A stretch of DNA of 34,847 nucleotides from Prevotellaceae bacterium (GTDB taxonomy: Bacteria; Bacteroidota; Bacteroidia; Bacteroidales; Paludibacteraceae): the NCBI GenBank assembly GCA_031290375.1, contig JAITNR010000020.1, positions 1-34,847 on the forward strand. Reading direction: 5' to 3'. Position numbers and translations under genes: made by a program. Positions 20,603-29,802 of the stretch are shown here, piece by piece; the first letter of the stretch is position 1; each line of letters opens with the position of its first letter. The notes under the pieces were generated by a model. The model searched no databases. It saw nothing but the letters and a program-made list of their open reading frames with translations, and was not told the origin of the DNA.

Positions 20603-21256
20603 TTATTTTACTGCTGCCTCCGTAGCTGCCGCCGCTATAGAACCACGAGTTACAGCAACGGTACAAACTACATTTTCAGGTCCGTTGAGCAGTTCAAGAT
20701 TGTCAAAACTGAGGTTCTTAACCTGAATAGATTTGCCAAGTTCGAGGCTTTCTACGTTGATTTTCAGGTTTTCAGGGATATTGCCTATCAAACCTCTCGA
20801 CCTCAATTTTCTTGTAACGAGACTCAACTTACCACCGGCACGAACACCTACAGCAAATCCCTCCAACACAACAGGAACTTCAATCACTATCGGTTTTTGG
20901 TCAAAAACCTCAAGAAAATCCAAGTGCAGAATCTCTTCCGTAACAGGGTGAGCCTGCAAAGCTTTGAGGATTGCCTTACGGGTTTTTCCATTGACTGTCA
21001 ATTCCACAAGAAAGATTTCTGGTGTAAAAATCAACTTTCTTACAGCATCAAACGTTACAACGAAATTGCTGACAATTAAACCTTTACCTTGATTTTCGAC
21101 AAGGTTTTCTCCTTTTTCCAATTTTCCCTCGTAGGGCAGTTCCACTGTTTCGCCGCCGTAAAGAATTGCAGGGATAAGACCCTGACGGCGAAGCGATTTA
21201 ACCGATTTTTTTCCTAATTCAACTCTTGGTTGACCTTCTAATTGAAATGTTTTCAT
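20603..21256 (-). CDS. rplY: 50S ribosomal protein L25/Ctc
   Basis: Upstream of pth; LRRQGLIPAILYGGE, HLDFLEV, and PVVLEGFAVGVRAGGKLSLVTRKLRSRGLIGNIPENLKINVESL. Confidence 0.93.
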   Translation of the reverse strand: MKTFQLEGQPRVELGKKSVKSLRRQGLIPAILYGGETVELPYEGKLEKGENLVENQGKGLIVSNFVVTFDAVRKLIFTPEIFLVELTVNGKTRKAILKALQAHPVTEEILHLDFLEVFDQKPIVIEVPVVLEGFAVGVRAGGKLSLVTRKLRSRGLIGNIPENLKINVESLELGKSIQVKNLSFDNLELLNGPENVVCTVAVTRGSIAAAATEAAVK

Positions 21257-21336
21257 TAATTTCTTTTTTTGTGTTACTCAAAATTAGTTAGTTGCCTAAT
21301 TCCCCATACACTAAACCTTTGGGATAAAAAAGCGTG

Positions 21337-21344
21337 CAAAGGTA
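21337..21344 (-). promoter_or_regulatory. -7 element upstream of rplY
   Basis: Minus strand TACCTTTG, 81 bp before the start codon. Confidence 0.5.
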
Positions 21345-21398
21345 ACATTTTTTTATTATTTGCGCAAATTATTTATGACAGGGCAAAAAAAATGAATA

Positions 21399-21464
21399 AT
21401 GAAAAAATGCGGACTTTGCATGATAATTGCATTTATGTCCGTAGGACATTCATACCAATAGAAA
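21399..21464. repeat. Dispersed repeat copy
   Basis: GAAAAAATGCGGACTTTGCATGATAATTGCATTTATGTCCGTAGGACATTCATACCAATAGAAA, close match to 15811-15875. Confidence 0.75.
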
Positions 21465-21512
21465 CAAATCTACGAATCATAATAATCACTAAAATCACAG
21501 TTCAGTCAATTT

Positions 21513-22914
21513 TCATTCTATAACACAACGCACACTAAACCCGTATGCTCTGTAATTCGTTGAGTTTATCTTGACTTCTGTACCGGTAAAGAGCAGGCTG
21601 CGCGCAAGAGTCGACGTTGCTGACACCGTACTCATCCAATAGTCACCTTCGGCATCACTGGTCTTCTGGGCATCACTACTATTATGGTGTCGGTTAAAAC
21701 CTCTTGGCAAGAAAAGCAAAGGCTCTTTAGCAGCAGGATTAGTGAGGTCAGTCGTATAAGAGGTGTTGGCTGTCCAATCAGCGTCCGCGTAAATAGCGTA
21801 ACCCGCCGAGTTGGCATCGTAGCTTACACCAGAATTATCTCTGGGTATATCCCAAGAATTACTGGCTACACATTTGCCTGTAACAGCACTACTGGTGGCG
21901 CAAACAACAGGTACCCAAGTCAAACCTTTACCATTACTTTTGCCATTGTCAGGTATACCGGTAATGTTAACAGTTGCGACAACATAATTAGGCAGGCAAT
22001 CATAAGCCCCCAAACGCTCCCATTCGTCCTCTGTAGGAACGCGAAAGCCGGAAGGACAAGGATTGTTCTGCGGCATAACCCAAGTAGTAGATTGAAAAAA
22101 TTTACCGTCGTTATTAGTATCAGTGCAACCGGAACAAACAACACCGCTACCGGAAGTTTCAACACCTGAAGTCTTACCATTACCCCAAAGAGCGTCATTT
22201 TGGAGTATAGCGCCAGCAATAAACATGGTGCCGTTAGGACTGTTAGGCTGACCGTTAGCATCATAACCAACATTAGCATAGGTTTCTACACCGTTAGCTA
22301 TACCAGGACCCCAGCGGCGTGTACGGGTAACAGTACCGTCAGGAAGAGTATTAATCTGTACAGCGTGTCTCCAACCTATTTTGTCCTTGTCGGGTTTGTT
22401 TCGGTCAGCCTCATAACCGCGTCCCCACTGAAACCAACCGCCGTAAACATTAGCGTCATGTATATCGAAAACGTGGTCTGCAAGATATTGCATCTGTTTC
22501 TTAGGGGTGTCGTACTTAGGGTCGGCACCGAGGTTGTAAGCCATAAAGGCAACAAGTGGAACGGATAATTGACTGCAAGTAATATCAGGAATTTCTACAG
22601 CAGGCTGACACGCTCCTATAGGTGCAGATATCCACTCCTTGCCGTTCCAAAACTCAACACAGTTTTTTAATTGTGTTGTAAATGGTTAGTCCTTTAATAG
22701 CCTCTTCCGTACCGTATGCGTCGCTCAACGCTTTACGTTGAAGTGTTGTCAGTTGCGGCAGCCGCAGACCTCTTTCACCGTTGGAAATCAGTTCCAAGAG
22801 GGAGAACGTTTCGGGCGTTTTGTCCTGCCCGATTGTAACCTGTGCGTTAATGCCTGTTGGCAAGAGCACTGCTGCGAAAAGCAGCGTTAAAAATGATACT
22901 TTTGTTCTTTTCAT
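21513..22914 (-). pseudogene. FISUMP-domain (Fibrobacter succinogenes major paralogous) exported protein, split by a +1 frameshift
   Basis: N-part (22654-22914) ends ...GLTIYNTIKKLC*. Removing one A from the A6 run (plus strand T-run 22663-22668) restores NCVEFWNGKEWISAP...VAFMAYNLGAD..., continuous with the 21513-22544 ORF ending SVRCVIE. Confidence 0.82.
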
Positions 22915-23022
22915 TTTGAATAATCCTTTTTAGTTTTTGATAAATGATATTTTTTAAAAAAAATTCTCTTAATTCTTAAAATTTTATGAATATCGTATCT
23001 AATACCTAATCACTTCCAAATA

Positions 23023-23135
23023 CCCGTCATTGCGGGCTACGACCCGCAATCCCCTGTTTTTTTTAGGGATTTATTTAGAGGGGGCTTGCATGTCATACCC
23101 CAAAGGGCATAGGCGCTCGCAATGACGGCACTTTT
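23023..23135. repeat. CGTCATTGCGGG...CCGCAATCCCC palindromic dispersed element
   Basis: ccgtcattgcgggctacgacccgcaatcccc...gcgctcgcaatgacggcac: outer CCGTCATTGCG/CGCAATGACGG arms and related cores at 18.8 kb. Confidence 0.65.
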
Positions 23136-23388
23136 GTTGCTTTTCAGGTTAAATATACGATATTCATTATTTTTTATTTTTAATTGAACAGGTACAGCAA
23201 AAGCAGCCCGTTTTATTAACAGGCTGTATATCAAATAGATAGATAGACAGACAGAAAAAAGCACGTAATTACCTGATAATCAACGACTTGGGGAGAGTAA
23301 CTCGCTCATAATCAATGAGTTACTGGCTTTTTCTGTCCGTAACGCTATAATCATTAACATTTGCAAGTAACCTGTCATATTTTTGAGT

Positions 23389-23420
23389 TATCTTTTTTTA
23401 TCTTTTTTTATCTTTTTTTG
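23389..23420. repeat. Three tandem copies of a 10-bp unit (TCTTTTTTTA)
   Basis: ttatcttttttta-tcttttttta-tctttttttg, downstream of the minus-strand -7 element TACCTTTG (23436-23443). Confidence 0.8.
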
Positions 23421-23435
23421 TATATAAAACGGGTG

Positions 23436-23443
23436 CAAAGGTA
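23436..23443 (-). promoter_or_regulatory. Putative -7 element for the FISUMP gene, giving a leader of about 500 nt
   Basis: Minus strand TACCTTTG. Confidence 0.45.
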
Positions 23444-23504
23444 AGTAGAATTTTTGAATTGTGCAAATTTATTTTTTGTGCCTGAATTGACGCATTTTTT
23501 TTTT

Positions 23505-24986
23505 TCACTGTCCTGTTCTCTCATAAGCCCCCAAGTCCGGTTTGGAATCGAAAAGGCGGTTTCTACCCAACAGGTCTAATGGGTATTGTGCTGCAACCGC
23601 ATAGTTGGCTTTGTCTTTGGCGCGTGAATTTACTGCCAGTTGAAAGTTGAAATAGCCGGTTGTTTTGATGTTGTCAATGGAAGTATTGACAAAAAGCGTG
23701 TCATATTTTACTTCACCCGAAGTCTGATTTTGAGAATAACTCCAGATAATATTCTGTAATTCAGGTCGTTCTATTTTTTTTGCTTTAACTAAACAATTGC
23801 TAATCAATACGTTAAAAGATATTGTAGATGTGTCTTGCAAAACAAGTTCGGTATTGCAATTACCAAAAATGATTGAGTTTTCAATCACAGATGAATTGAT
23901 GGGACACGGCACAAGTGTCTTGTCTTGGGTTGTATAGTTTGCAATAAAGACGGCAGGCGTTTTGCGTAACGAAGCGATAAAGGAGTTGGGAATGTAGTCT
24001 GCAATAGTGCTTTGTGCAACTTTGAGTTTTCCGCCAAGTTGAGCAATACACGAAAAGCCACAGTTAGAAATTTCGGAGTTAACTATCTGAACATCACCAA
24101 ATTGTGAAAGCACGCCGTAGGTATTCATATTGTGAACAACAGAGTTTTCAATCTTCAATTTTGTGTTGATTTGCGAAGAGCCGTACACCACAATCCCCAG
24201 GTTGCCGTTTCTTATGATAGTGTTCTGAAGCAGATTTTCACCCGATGGACTTTTGATGTAAATTCCGCCCCACTGCGATGGCAAATAGTCGTATAGAATA
24301 TCAATGTAAGCAAGGTCAAATCTGTCCCCTCGTATTGTAACAGGCTGACTGTTAGTGCCTGTTGCAATAATATTGCCATCAACTACTATGTCTGTATTTT
24401 TGTGTAAAAAAAGTTCCGTACCTGCGTTCAATGTCAGTGTTGCACCTGCGGCAATATGTAGATAATCAAAGATTAAATAGGGTTTTTCTGTGGTAAAAAC
24501 TGTGTTTGTCGTAATCGAAACTCCGCGCAAAATGTTTGCATCTCGTCCATACGCTTCCAGCACGAGCGATTGCTCTGTATTATTAACCGTAAAAACAAGA
24601 TTGTCAGTGATATAAATTGGAATTGTGGTGTCATTTTCTTTCAGAGTGGTTTCAATCATCACAAAAATGCTGTCTTTTGCACCTATAACAATGTTTTCCA
24701 GTATATTGGACTCCGGGGCAGCAAATCCGTCCGCGTTAAACCTGAAAACCGATTTTTTGCCATTTGACAGTGATATTTTACTAATATTCAGTGCTTTACT
24801 GTTACGATTGTAGATAATCACCTCAGCAGTGCGGGAGGGGATAGTCGAAAAAATTGTGTCAAACGACACGGTGTCGGACGAAAATATCAGCCTGTCTTTT
24901 GGGTCGGTAGAAAACGACTCATTGATACACGAGGCAAAAAATATCGACAACGATGCAATAAGCAAATATAACAATTTGATTTTCAT
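23505..24986 (-). CDS. Lipoprotein with right-handed parallel beta-helix repeats
   Basis: Start at MKIKLLYLLIASLSIFFASCINES with a lipobox. NTIIRNGNLGIVVYGSSQINTKLKIENSVVHNMNTYGVLSQFGDVQIVNSEISNCG repeats. Confidence 0.78.
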   Translation of the reverse strand: MKIKLLYLLIASLSIFFASCINESFSTDPKDRLIFSSDTVSFDTIFSTIPSRTAEVIIYNRNSKALNISKISLSNGKKSVFRFNADGFAAPESNILENIVIGAKDSIFVMIETTLKENDTTIPIYITDNLVFTVNNTEQSLVLEAYGRDANILRGVSITTNTVFTTEKPYLIFDYLHIAAGATLTLNAGTELFLHKNTDIVVDGNIIATGTNSQPVTIRGDRFDLAYIDILYDYLPSQWGGIYIKSPSGENLLQNTIIRNGNLGIVVYGSSQINTKLKIENSVVHNMNTYGVLSQFGDVQIVNSEISNCGFSCIAQLGGKLKVAQSTIADYIPNSFIASLRKTPAVFIANYTTQDKTLVPCPINSSVIENSIIFGNCNTELVLQDTSTISFNVLISNCLVKAKKIERPELQNIIWSYSQNQTSGEVKYDTLFVNTSIDNIKTTGYFNFQLAVNSRAKDKANYAVAAQYPLDLLGRNRLFDSKPDLGAYERTGQ

Positions 24987-25064
24987 TGAATTAGAATAAA
25001 AGGTATTCGTCTGCAACAGCACACGAAAAAAATAAATGAATAAAACACAAAATTAGTAATATTT

Positions 25065-25096
25065 TTTGATAGAATCAAAAAAAAGTATTATCTTTG
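25065..25096 (+). promoter_or_regulatory. Bacteroidetes-type promoter for the B12 locus
   Basis: TTTG (25065-25068), 20 bp spacer, TATCTTTG (25089-25096). Confidence 0.82.
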
Positions 25097-25101
25097 TGCC
25101 G

Positions 25102-25270
25102 ACTTAGGTTCAAGTTGCTTTAAATGCAAAGCAATTGACTAACAGGGAATTCCGTGAAAATCGGAGACAGTCGCGCTGCTGTAAACTTCAAAAAAAAATT
25201 TTTGAACTGCAAACCACTGCTAAAAGCGGGAAGGGAACAAAAACGAAGTGAGTCAGAAGACCTGCCTGAG
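25102..25270 (+). promoter_or_regulatory. Cobalamin (adenosylcobalamin) riboswitch
   Basis: ttaggttc...aacaGGGAAttcCGTGAAAATCggaGACAGtcGCGctgCTGTAA...CCACTGctaaaagCGGGAAGGgaac...gAGTCAGAAGACCTGCCtgag, the B12-box and flanking conserved blocks in the right order. Confidence 0.95.
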
Positions 25271-25315
25271 TAATTATTAACACTTAAAAGCCCTCGCGAA
25301 AATGGGTTAAAAGGT

Positions 25316-27352
25316 ATGTTCAAAAAGGGATTTCGCCTAAATTTATTTGTTTTTCTGCTACTTTTTGCAGATAGCTTCGTGGTCTTTTCTCGGGAAAACA
25401 ACGACAGTATTACGGCACATAACCTTGAACAACTGCAAGTTACAGCCAAAAGAAGTATCAATGAGATAATCCCGTCCCAAAAACTTTCGGGAAAGCAATT
25501 GGAGGCACTTAACAGTTTTTCTGTTGCCGATGCAATTCGTTATTTTTCAGGGGTACAAATCAAGGATTACGGTGGTATCGGCGGACTGAAAACAGTAGAT
25601 ATTCGCAGCATGGGAACCAACCATATGGGTGTGTTCTATGACGGCATTCAATTGGGTAATGCTCAGAACGGACAAATTGATTTGGGCAAATTTTCGTTAG
25701 ACAACATCGAAGAAATTTCCCTGTACAACGGACAAAAAAGCGAAATTTTTCAATCTGCCAAAGACTTCGGTTCGGCAGGGACAATTTATCTGTACACACG
25801 GCGTCCCCGTTTTACTGACGGAAAGAAAGCCAATATCAAAGCCTTTTTCCGCACAGGTTCTTTCGACTTCGTAAATCCTTCTGTCCTCTGGGAACAGAAA
25901 ATCAGCAAAAATATCAGTTCCTCATTCAGTACCGAATATATTTATTCTTCAGGGAAATATAAATTTCGCTATCGCAAAAGGCTTCAGGACGGAACGGTGG
26001 CATGGGATACAACCGCCGTCCGACAAAATGGGGATATTCACGCCATGCGTTTGGAAGGCGGTTTTAACGGTTTGGTAGAACAGGGTAAATGGAACACCAA
26101 AGCCTATTTTTATAATTCGGAAAAGGGAATACCCGGTCCTATTGTCAATAACGTATGGAAACGTTCGCAACGGCAATGGGACAGAAATTTTTTCGTACAA
26201 GGCAGTTTTCAAAAACAACTGTTCAAGGGGTATGATATATTATTTAACATGAAATATGCCAGTGATTTGATGCGTTACCTCAATCCTGATACAACTTTGA
26301 TGTATATTGACAATACTTTCCGCCAGCAAGAAATTTATGCCTCGCTTGCCAACAGATATTCTATACTTCCGCAATGGGATGTGAACCTGTCAGCCGATTA
26401 TCAATGGAATATTTTAGATGCCAACCTAAAGGACTTTGTTTATCCGCAGCGAAATACGGTTTTGGTAGCTTTGGCTACGGCTTTTGAATGGAAACGATTG
26501 AAAATGCAGGCAAGCCTTTTGGGTACATTCGTTTCTGAAAATGCAAAGAAAGGAGGGAAAACGCCGGATGACAGGCAAAAATATACGCCTGCTGTTTTTC
26601 TTTCATACCAACCTTTCAAACAACACCGTTTCAATATACGGGCGTTCTACAAACGTATTTTCAGAATGCCTACTTTCAATGATTTATACTACACTGATAT
26701 AGGCAATATTGCCCTCCGCCCCGAATATACCACGCAATATAATCTCGGATTTCAGTATAATAAAGATTTTAACAGAGGTATAATCAGCAGTTTGAATTTC
26801 CGTGCCGATGCCTATTACAATGAAGTAACGGACAAAATTGTTGCCATTCCCAAAGGTAGCGGACAATACCGTTGGATGATGATGAATATTGGATATGTGG
26901 AAATCAGGGGAATAGATGTGTCGGGACAAATGCAATGTAAATTGCCTTACAAAATAAAATTAAATATCAGCCTGAATTATACCCATCAAAAAGCACAGGA
27001 TTTCAGCAAAAAAGGAGAATGGTGGGCAGGGCAAATCGCCTATATTCCATGGCACAACGGCTCGGCTATCGTAAATATGATTTGGAAATCGTGGGATTTG
27101 AATTACAGCTTTATCTATGTCGGCGAACGCTATCACAATTCAGCCAACATCCGTGAAAACTACGAACAACCTTGGTACACACACGATTTGACATTTGGGA
27201 AAACATTCAAATGGCGCACCAGCAAAGGGATTAATCCCCTTATCAAACTCTCGGCAGAAGTAAATAACATTCTCAATCAACAATATGACGTAGTGTTGAA
27301 TTACCCGATGCCGGGACGTAATTATAAACTGATTTTAAAAATAGAAGTATGA
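25316..27352 (+). CDS. btuB: BtuB-like TonB-dependent receptor (copy 1)
   Basis: Plug domain (SVADAIRYFSGVQIKDYGGIGGLKTVDIRSMGTNHMGVFYDGIQLGNAQNGQIDLG), barrel, C-terminal NILNQQYDVVLNYPMPGRNYKLILKIEV. Directly downstream of the cobalamin riboswitch. Confidence 0.93.
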   Translation: MFKKGFRLNLFVFLLLFADSFVVFSRENNDSITAHNLEQLQVTAKRSINEIIPSQKLSGKQLEALNSFSVADAIRYFSGVQIKDYGGIGGLKTVDIRSMGTNHMGVFYDGIQLGNAQNGQIDLGKFSLDNIEEISLYNGQKSEIFQSAKDFGSAGTIYLYTRRPRFTDGKKANIKAFFRTGSFDFVNPSVLWEQKISKNISSSFSTEYIYSSGKYKFRYRKRLQDGTVAWDTTAVRQNGDIHAMRLEGGFNGLVEQGKWNTKAYFYNSEKGIPGPIVNNVWKRSQRQWDRNFFVQGSFQKQLFKGYDILFNMKYASDLMRYLNPDTTLMYIDNTFRQQEIYASLANRYSILPQWDVNLSADYQWNILDANLKDFVYPQRNTVLVALATAFEWKRLKMQASLLGTFVSENAKKGGKTPDDRQKYTPAVFLSYQPFKQHRFNIRAFYKRIFRMPTFNDLYYTDIGNIALRPEYTTQYNLGFQYNKDFNRGIISSLNFRADAYYNEVTDKIVAIPKGSGQYRWMMMNIGYVEIRGIDVSGQMQCKLPYKIKLNISLNYTHQKAQDFSKKGEWWAGQIAYIPWHNGSAIVNMIWKSWDLNYSFIYVGERYHNSANIRENYEQPWYTHDLTFGKTFKWRTSKGINPLIKLSAEVNNILNQQYDVVLNYPMPGRNYKLILKIEV

Positions 27353-28491
27353 ACAGACAGACTTTTTTATTTATGATTGTCGGGCTGTGCCTTTGTTTGG
27401 TTGCCTGCCGCAAAGAAAGTGAAATTTTTCAGCCTGAAGTTGTTACGGTAGATGTTCCCGAATATACTTCTATTCAGGGATTCTATCTGCTCAACGAAGG
27501 AAATATGGGCAGCAACAAATCCACTTTGGATTACTTCGATTACGAAACGGGCGAATATCACCGCAATATTTTTGCCGCTGCCAATCCTGCTGTTCCCAAA
27601 GAGTTGGGCGATGTGGGCAATGACATTGAAATCTACGGAGGCAAACTCTATGCCGTTATTAATTGTTCCAACAAGGTGGAAGTGATGGACAAGTACACCG
27701 CCAAGCGATTGGGACAGATAAACATTCCGAATTGTCGATATATCCGTTTCCATAAGGGATATGCCTACGTTACTTCGTATGCGGGACCGGTGGAAATCAA
27801 TCCAAACTATACACAGCAGGGTTATATAGCTAAGGTGGATACGGCTACTTTTCAGATTATAGACCGCTGTTTGGTGGGCTTTCAGCCTGACGAACTGGAG
27901 ATTGTGGGCAACAAAATCTACGTTGCCAATTCGGGCGGATATATGGCACCAAACTATGAAAGTACCGTTTCGGTGATTGACATACCATCTTTTACCGAAA
28001 CAAAACAGATTGAAGTAGCCCGAAACCTGCACCGCCTGCGTGCAGACAGGCATGGCACGCTATGGGTTACATCGCGGGGCGATTATCAGAGTCAGCCCTC
28101 GCGTCTGTATTACGTAGATTTGCAAACGGAAACATTGACCGATTCGATAGACATTGCCGTTTCCAACTTCCATTTGGATGGTGATTTGCTTTACCTCTAC
28201 AGCGTAGAATGGAGTTATGTCAGTATGTCGAACGTGGTTACTTACGGCATCGTAGATGTGGCACAGAAAACGGTTGTTACCCGCAACTTCATTACCGATG
28301 GAACAGAGCAACAAATTACCGTTCCTTATGGCATTATGGTTAATCCCTTGACAAAGGATATTTACGTTACGGATGCAACGGATTATGTATCACCCGGAAC
28401 GCTTTACTGTTTCGACAGGGAAGGCAAACAAAAATGGAACGTGAGGACAGGAGATATTCCTGCGCATTTTGTGTTACTCGGAAAATATTAA
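27349..28491 (+). CDS. BtuG-like surface lipoprotein, YncE-type beta-propeller (copy 1)
   Basis: Lipobox LVAC. IQGFYLLNEGNMGSNKSTLDYFDYETGEY..., YVANSGGY, VSVIDIPSFTETKQIEV. ATGA overlap with btuB. Confidence 0.87.
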   Translation: MNRQTFLFMIVGLCLCLVACRKESEIFQPEVVTVDVPEYTSIQGFYLLNEGNMGSNKSTLDYFDYETGEYHRNIFAAANPAVPKELGDVGNDIEIYGGKLYAVINCSNKVEVMDKYTAKRLGQINIPNCRYIRFHKGYAYVTSYAGPVEINPNYTQQGYIAKVDTATFQIIDRCLVGFQPDELEIVGNKIYVANSGGYMAPNYESTVSVIDIPSFTETKQIEVARNLHRLRADRHGTLWVTSRGDYQSQPSRLYYVDLQTETLTDSIDIAVSNFHLDGDLLYLYSVEWSYVSMSNVVTYGIVDVAQKTVVTRNFITDGTEQQITVPYGIMVNPLTKDIYVTDATDYVSPGTLYCFDREGKQKWNVRTGDIPAHFVLLGKY

Positions 28492-28524
28492 ATAATGGAA
28501 AATTTAGTACAAAGAATAAAAAGA

Positions 28525-29778
28525 ATGAAAAAGACTGTTGTTACAGCACTGATTGTGCTTATTAATGTATTTTATGGGATTGCAGGTCATACTTCGGCTT
28601 TGTTCAGTAACCAAGTTGACAATGATGACAGGGACATATCGCCTTACATATACAAGGTGTACGATTTTATGCCCGCTCCCGGACAATTTGTCAATACATT
28701 GCCGAAATATCTACAGGGCGATACCCGCGAAACTATGATTATCAAGGCTGAAACAGCCATCGCCAACGATAATCGGGGTACCATTTCACTCGGCGGATAT
28801 GGCGGATACGTTGTCTTTGGGTTCGACCACGAAGTGAAAAACATTCCAGGAAAATATGATTTCAAAATTCTGGGAAACGCCTTTTTCTCCAACTCGAACA
28901 CTAACCCGGAGGCTCCAAGAGAAGGAGGAAACTGTGAACCGGGCATTGTCATGGTGTCGTATGACGCCAACAACAATGGCATTCCCGATGATGAATGGTA
29001 TGAACTGGCAGGAAGTGAATATCACAGACCTGAAACCATCCACAACTATGAAATCACCTATTACAAACCCGATGAAAACAAAGATAAAACTCCCGACCCG
29101 AATTATCCTTTTCTGAATGATACCACTTATATCAGATGGACAAGTAATCAGGGAGATTACGGCTACGTATCTCGCAATACCTATCACTCCCAACCCTACT
29201 ATCCGCAATGGATAACCGCCGAAACCATCGTGTTTGAAGGAGCTAAACTCGCCAATAATTACATTGACGAAAGCGGAACAGGCTCTTATTACGTGCAATA
29301 CGCCTACGATTGGGGATATGCCGATAATTACCCGAACAGCCACAAACGTTCCGGTTTCAACATCGAATGGGCAGTGGATTCAGACGGCAATTGTATGAAC
29401 TTGCCCGGTATCCATTTTGTGAAAGTTTATACAGGCGTAAATCAATACTGTGGCTGGCTGGGCGAAACAAGTACCGAAATTTTGGGGGCTGAAGACCTGC
29501 ATCTGACAGACGGAGACGAAGATGTTGAAGATGGTGCAACCGCCATAGAACCGCTACAGGCTGAGAAATCAATTGTATTACTTCAAAATCCTGTTACGCA
29601 GCAGTTGTTCATTGCCTCCGCCGAACAGCAAAAGGCAGATGTGTATAATCTTATGGGCAACAAGGTGATGACTTTTCAGTTGCAAAGCGGAACAAATCAT
29701 ATTGCCTGCAACCTATTGCAAGGGCTTTATGTACTTGTGGTAGATAATCAAACAATAAAATTTATCAAAAAAAAATAA
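28525..29778 (+). CDS. Surface protein of the B12 locus with T9SS C-terminal sorting domain (function unassigned)
   Basis: Likely start MKKTVVTALIVLINVFYG. SPYIYKVYDFMPAPGQFVNTLPKY...GGYGGYVVFGFDHEVKN...GIVMVSYDANNNGIPDDEWYELAGSEYH. C-terminus IVLLQNPVTQQLFIAS...VYNLMGNKV...LLQGLYVLVV..KFIKK. Confidence 0.78.
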   Translation: MKKTVVTALIVLINVFYGIAGHTSALFSNQVDNDDRDISPYIYKVYDFMPAPGQFVNTLPKYLQGDTRETMIIKAETAIANDNRGTISLGGYGGYVVFGFDHEVKNIPGKYDFKILGNAFFSNSNTNPEAPREGGNCEPGIVMVSYDANNNGIPDDEWYELAGSEYHRPETIHNYEITYYKPDENKDKTPDPNYPFLNDTTYIRWTSNQGDYGYVSRNTYHSQPYYPQWITAETIVFEGAKLANNYIDESGTGSYYVQYAYDWGYADNYPNSHKRSGFNIEWAVDSDGNCMNLPGIHFVKVYTGVNQYCGWLGETSTEILGAEDLHLTDGDEDVEDGATAIEPLQAEKSIVLLQNPVTQQLFIASAEQQKADVYNLMGNKVMTFQLQSGTNHIACNLLQGLYVLVVDNQTIKFIKKK

Positions 29779-29802
29779 TATTAATTAAATCAAAAAAAAG
29801 TT

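Noticed and set aside
22654-22680. Canonical -1 programmed frameshift (A AAA AAC) in the FISUMP gene
   Set aside because: The zero frame reads ATT AAA AAA CTG, so the heptamer is out of phase and restoring the frame needs +1. Slippage or mutation is a better explanation.
23037-23264. 75-aa minus-strand ORF upstream of the FISUMP gene
   Set aside because: Overlaps the CGTCATTGCG palindromic repeat and low-complexity DNA; likely spurious.
23389-23420. CRISPR-like array
   Set aside because: Only three 10-bp direct repeats with no spacers and no cas genes in the window.
28786-29343. 185-aa antisense ORF inside the T9SS surface gene
   Set aside because: Antisense shadow of a well-supported coding gene. 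The same reasoning applies to 8951-9631, 27367-28053 and the other opposite-strand ORFs.
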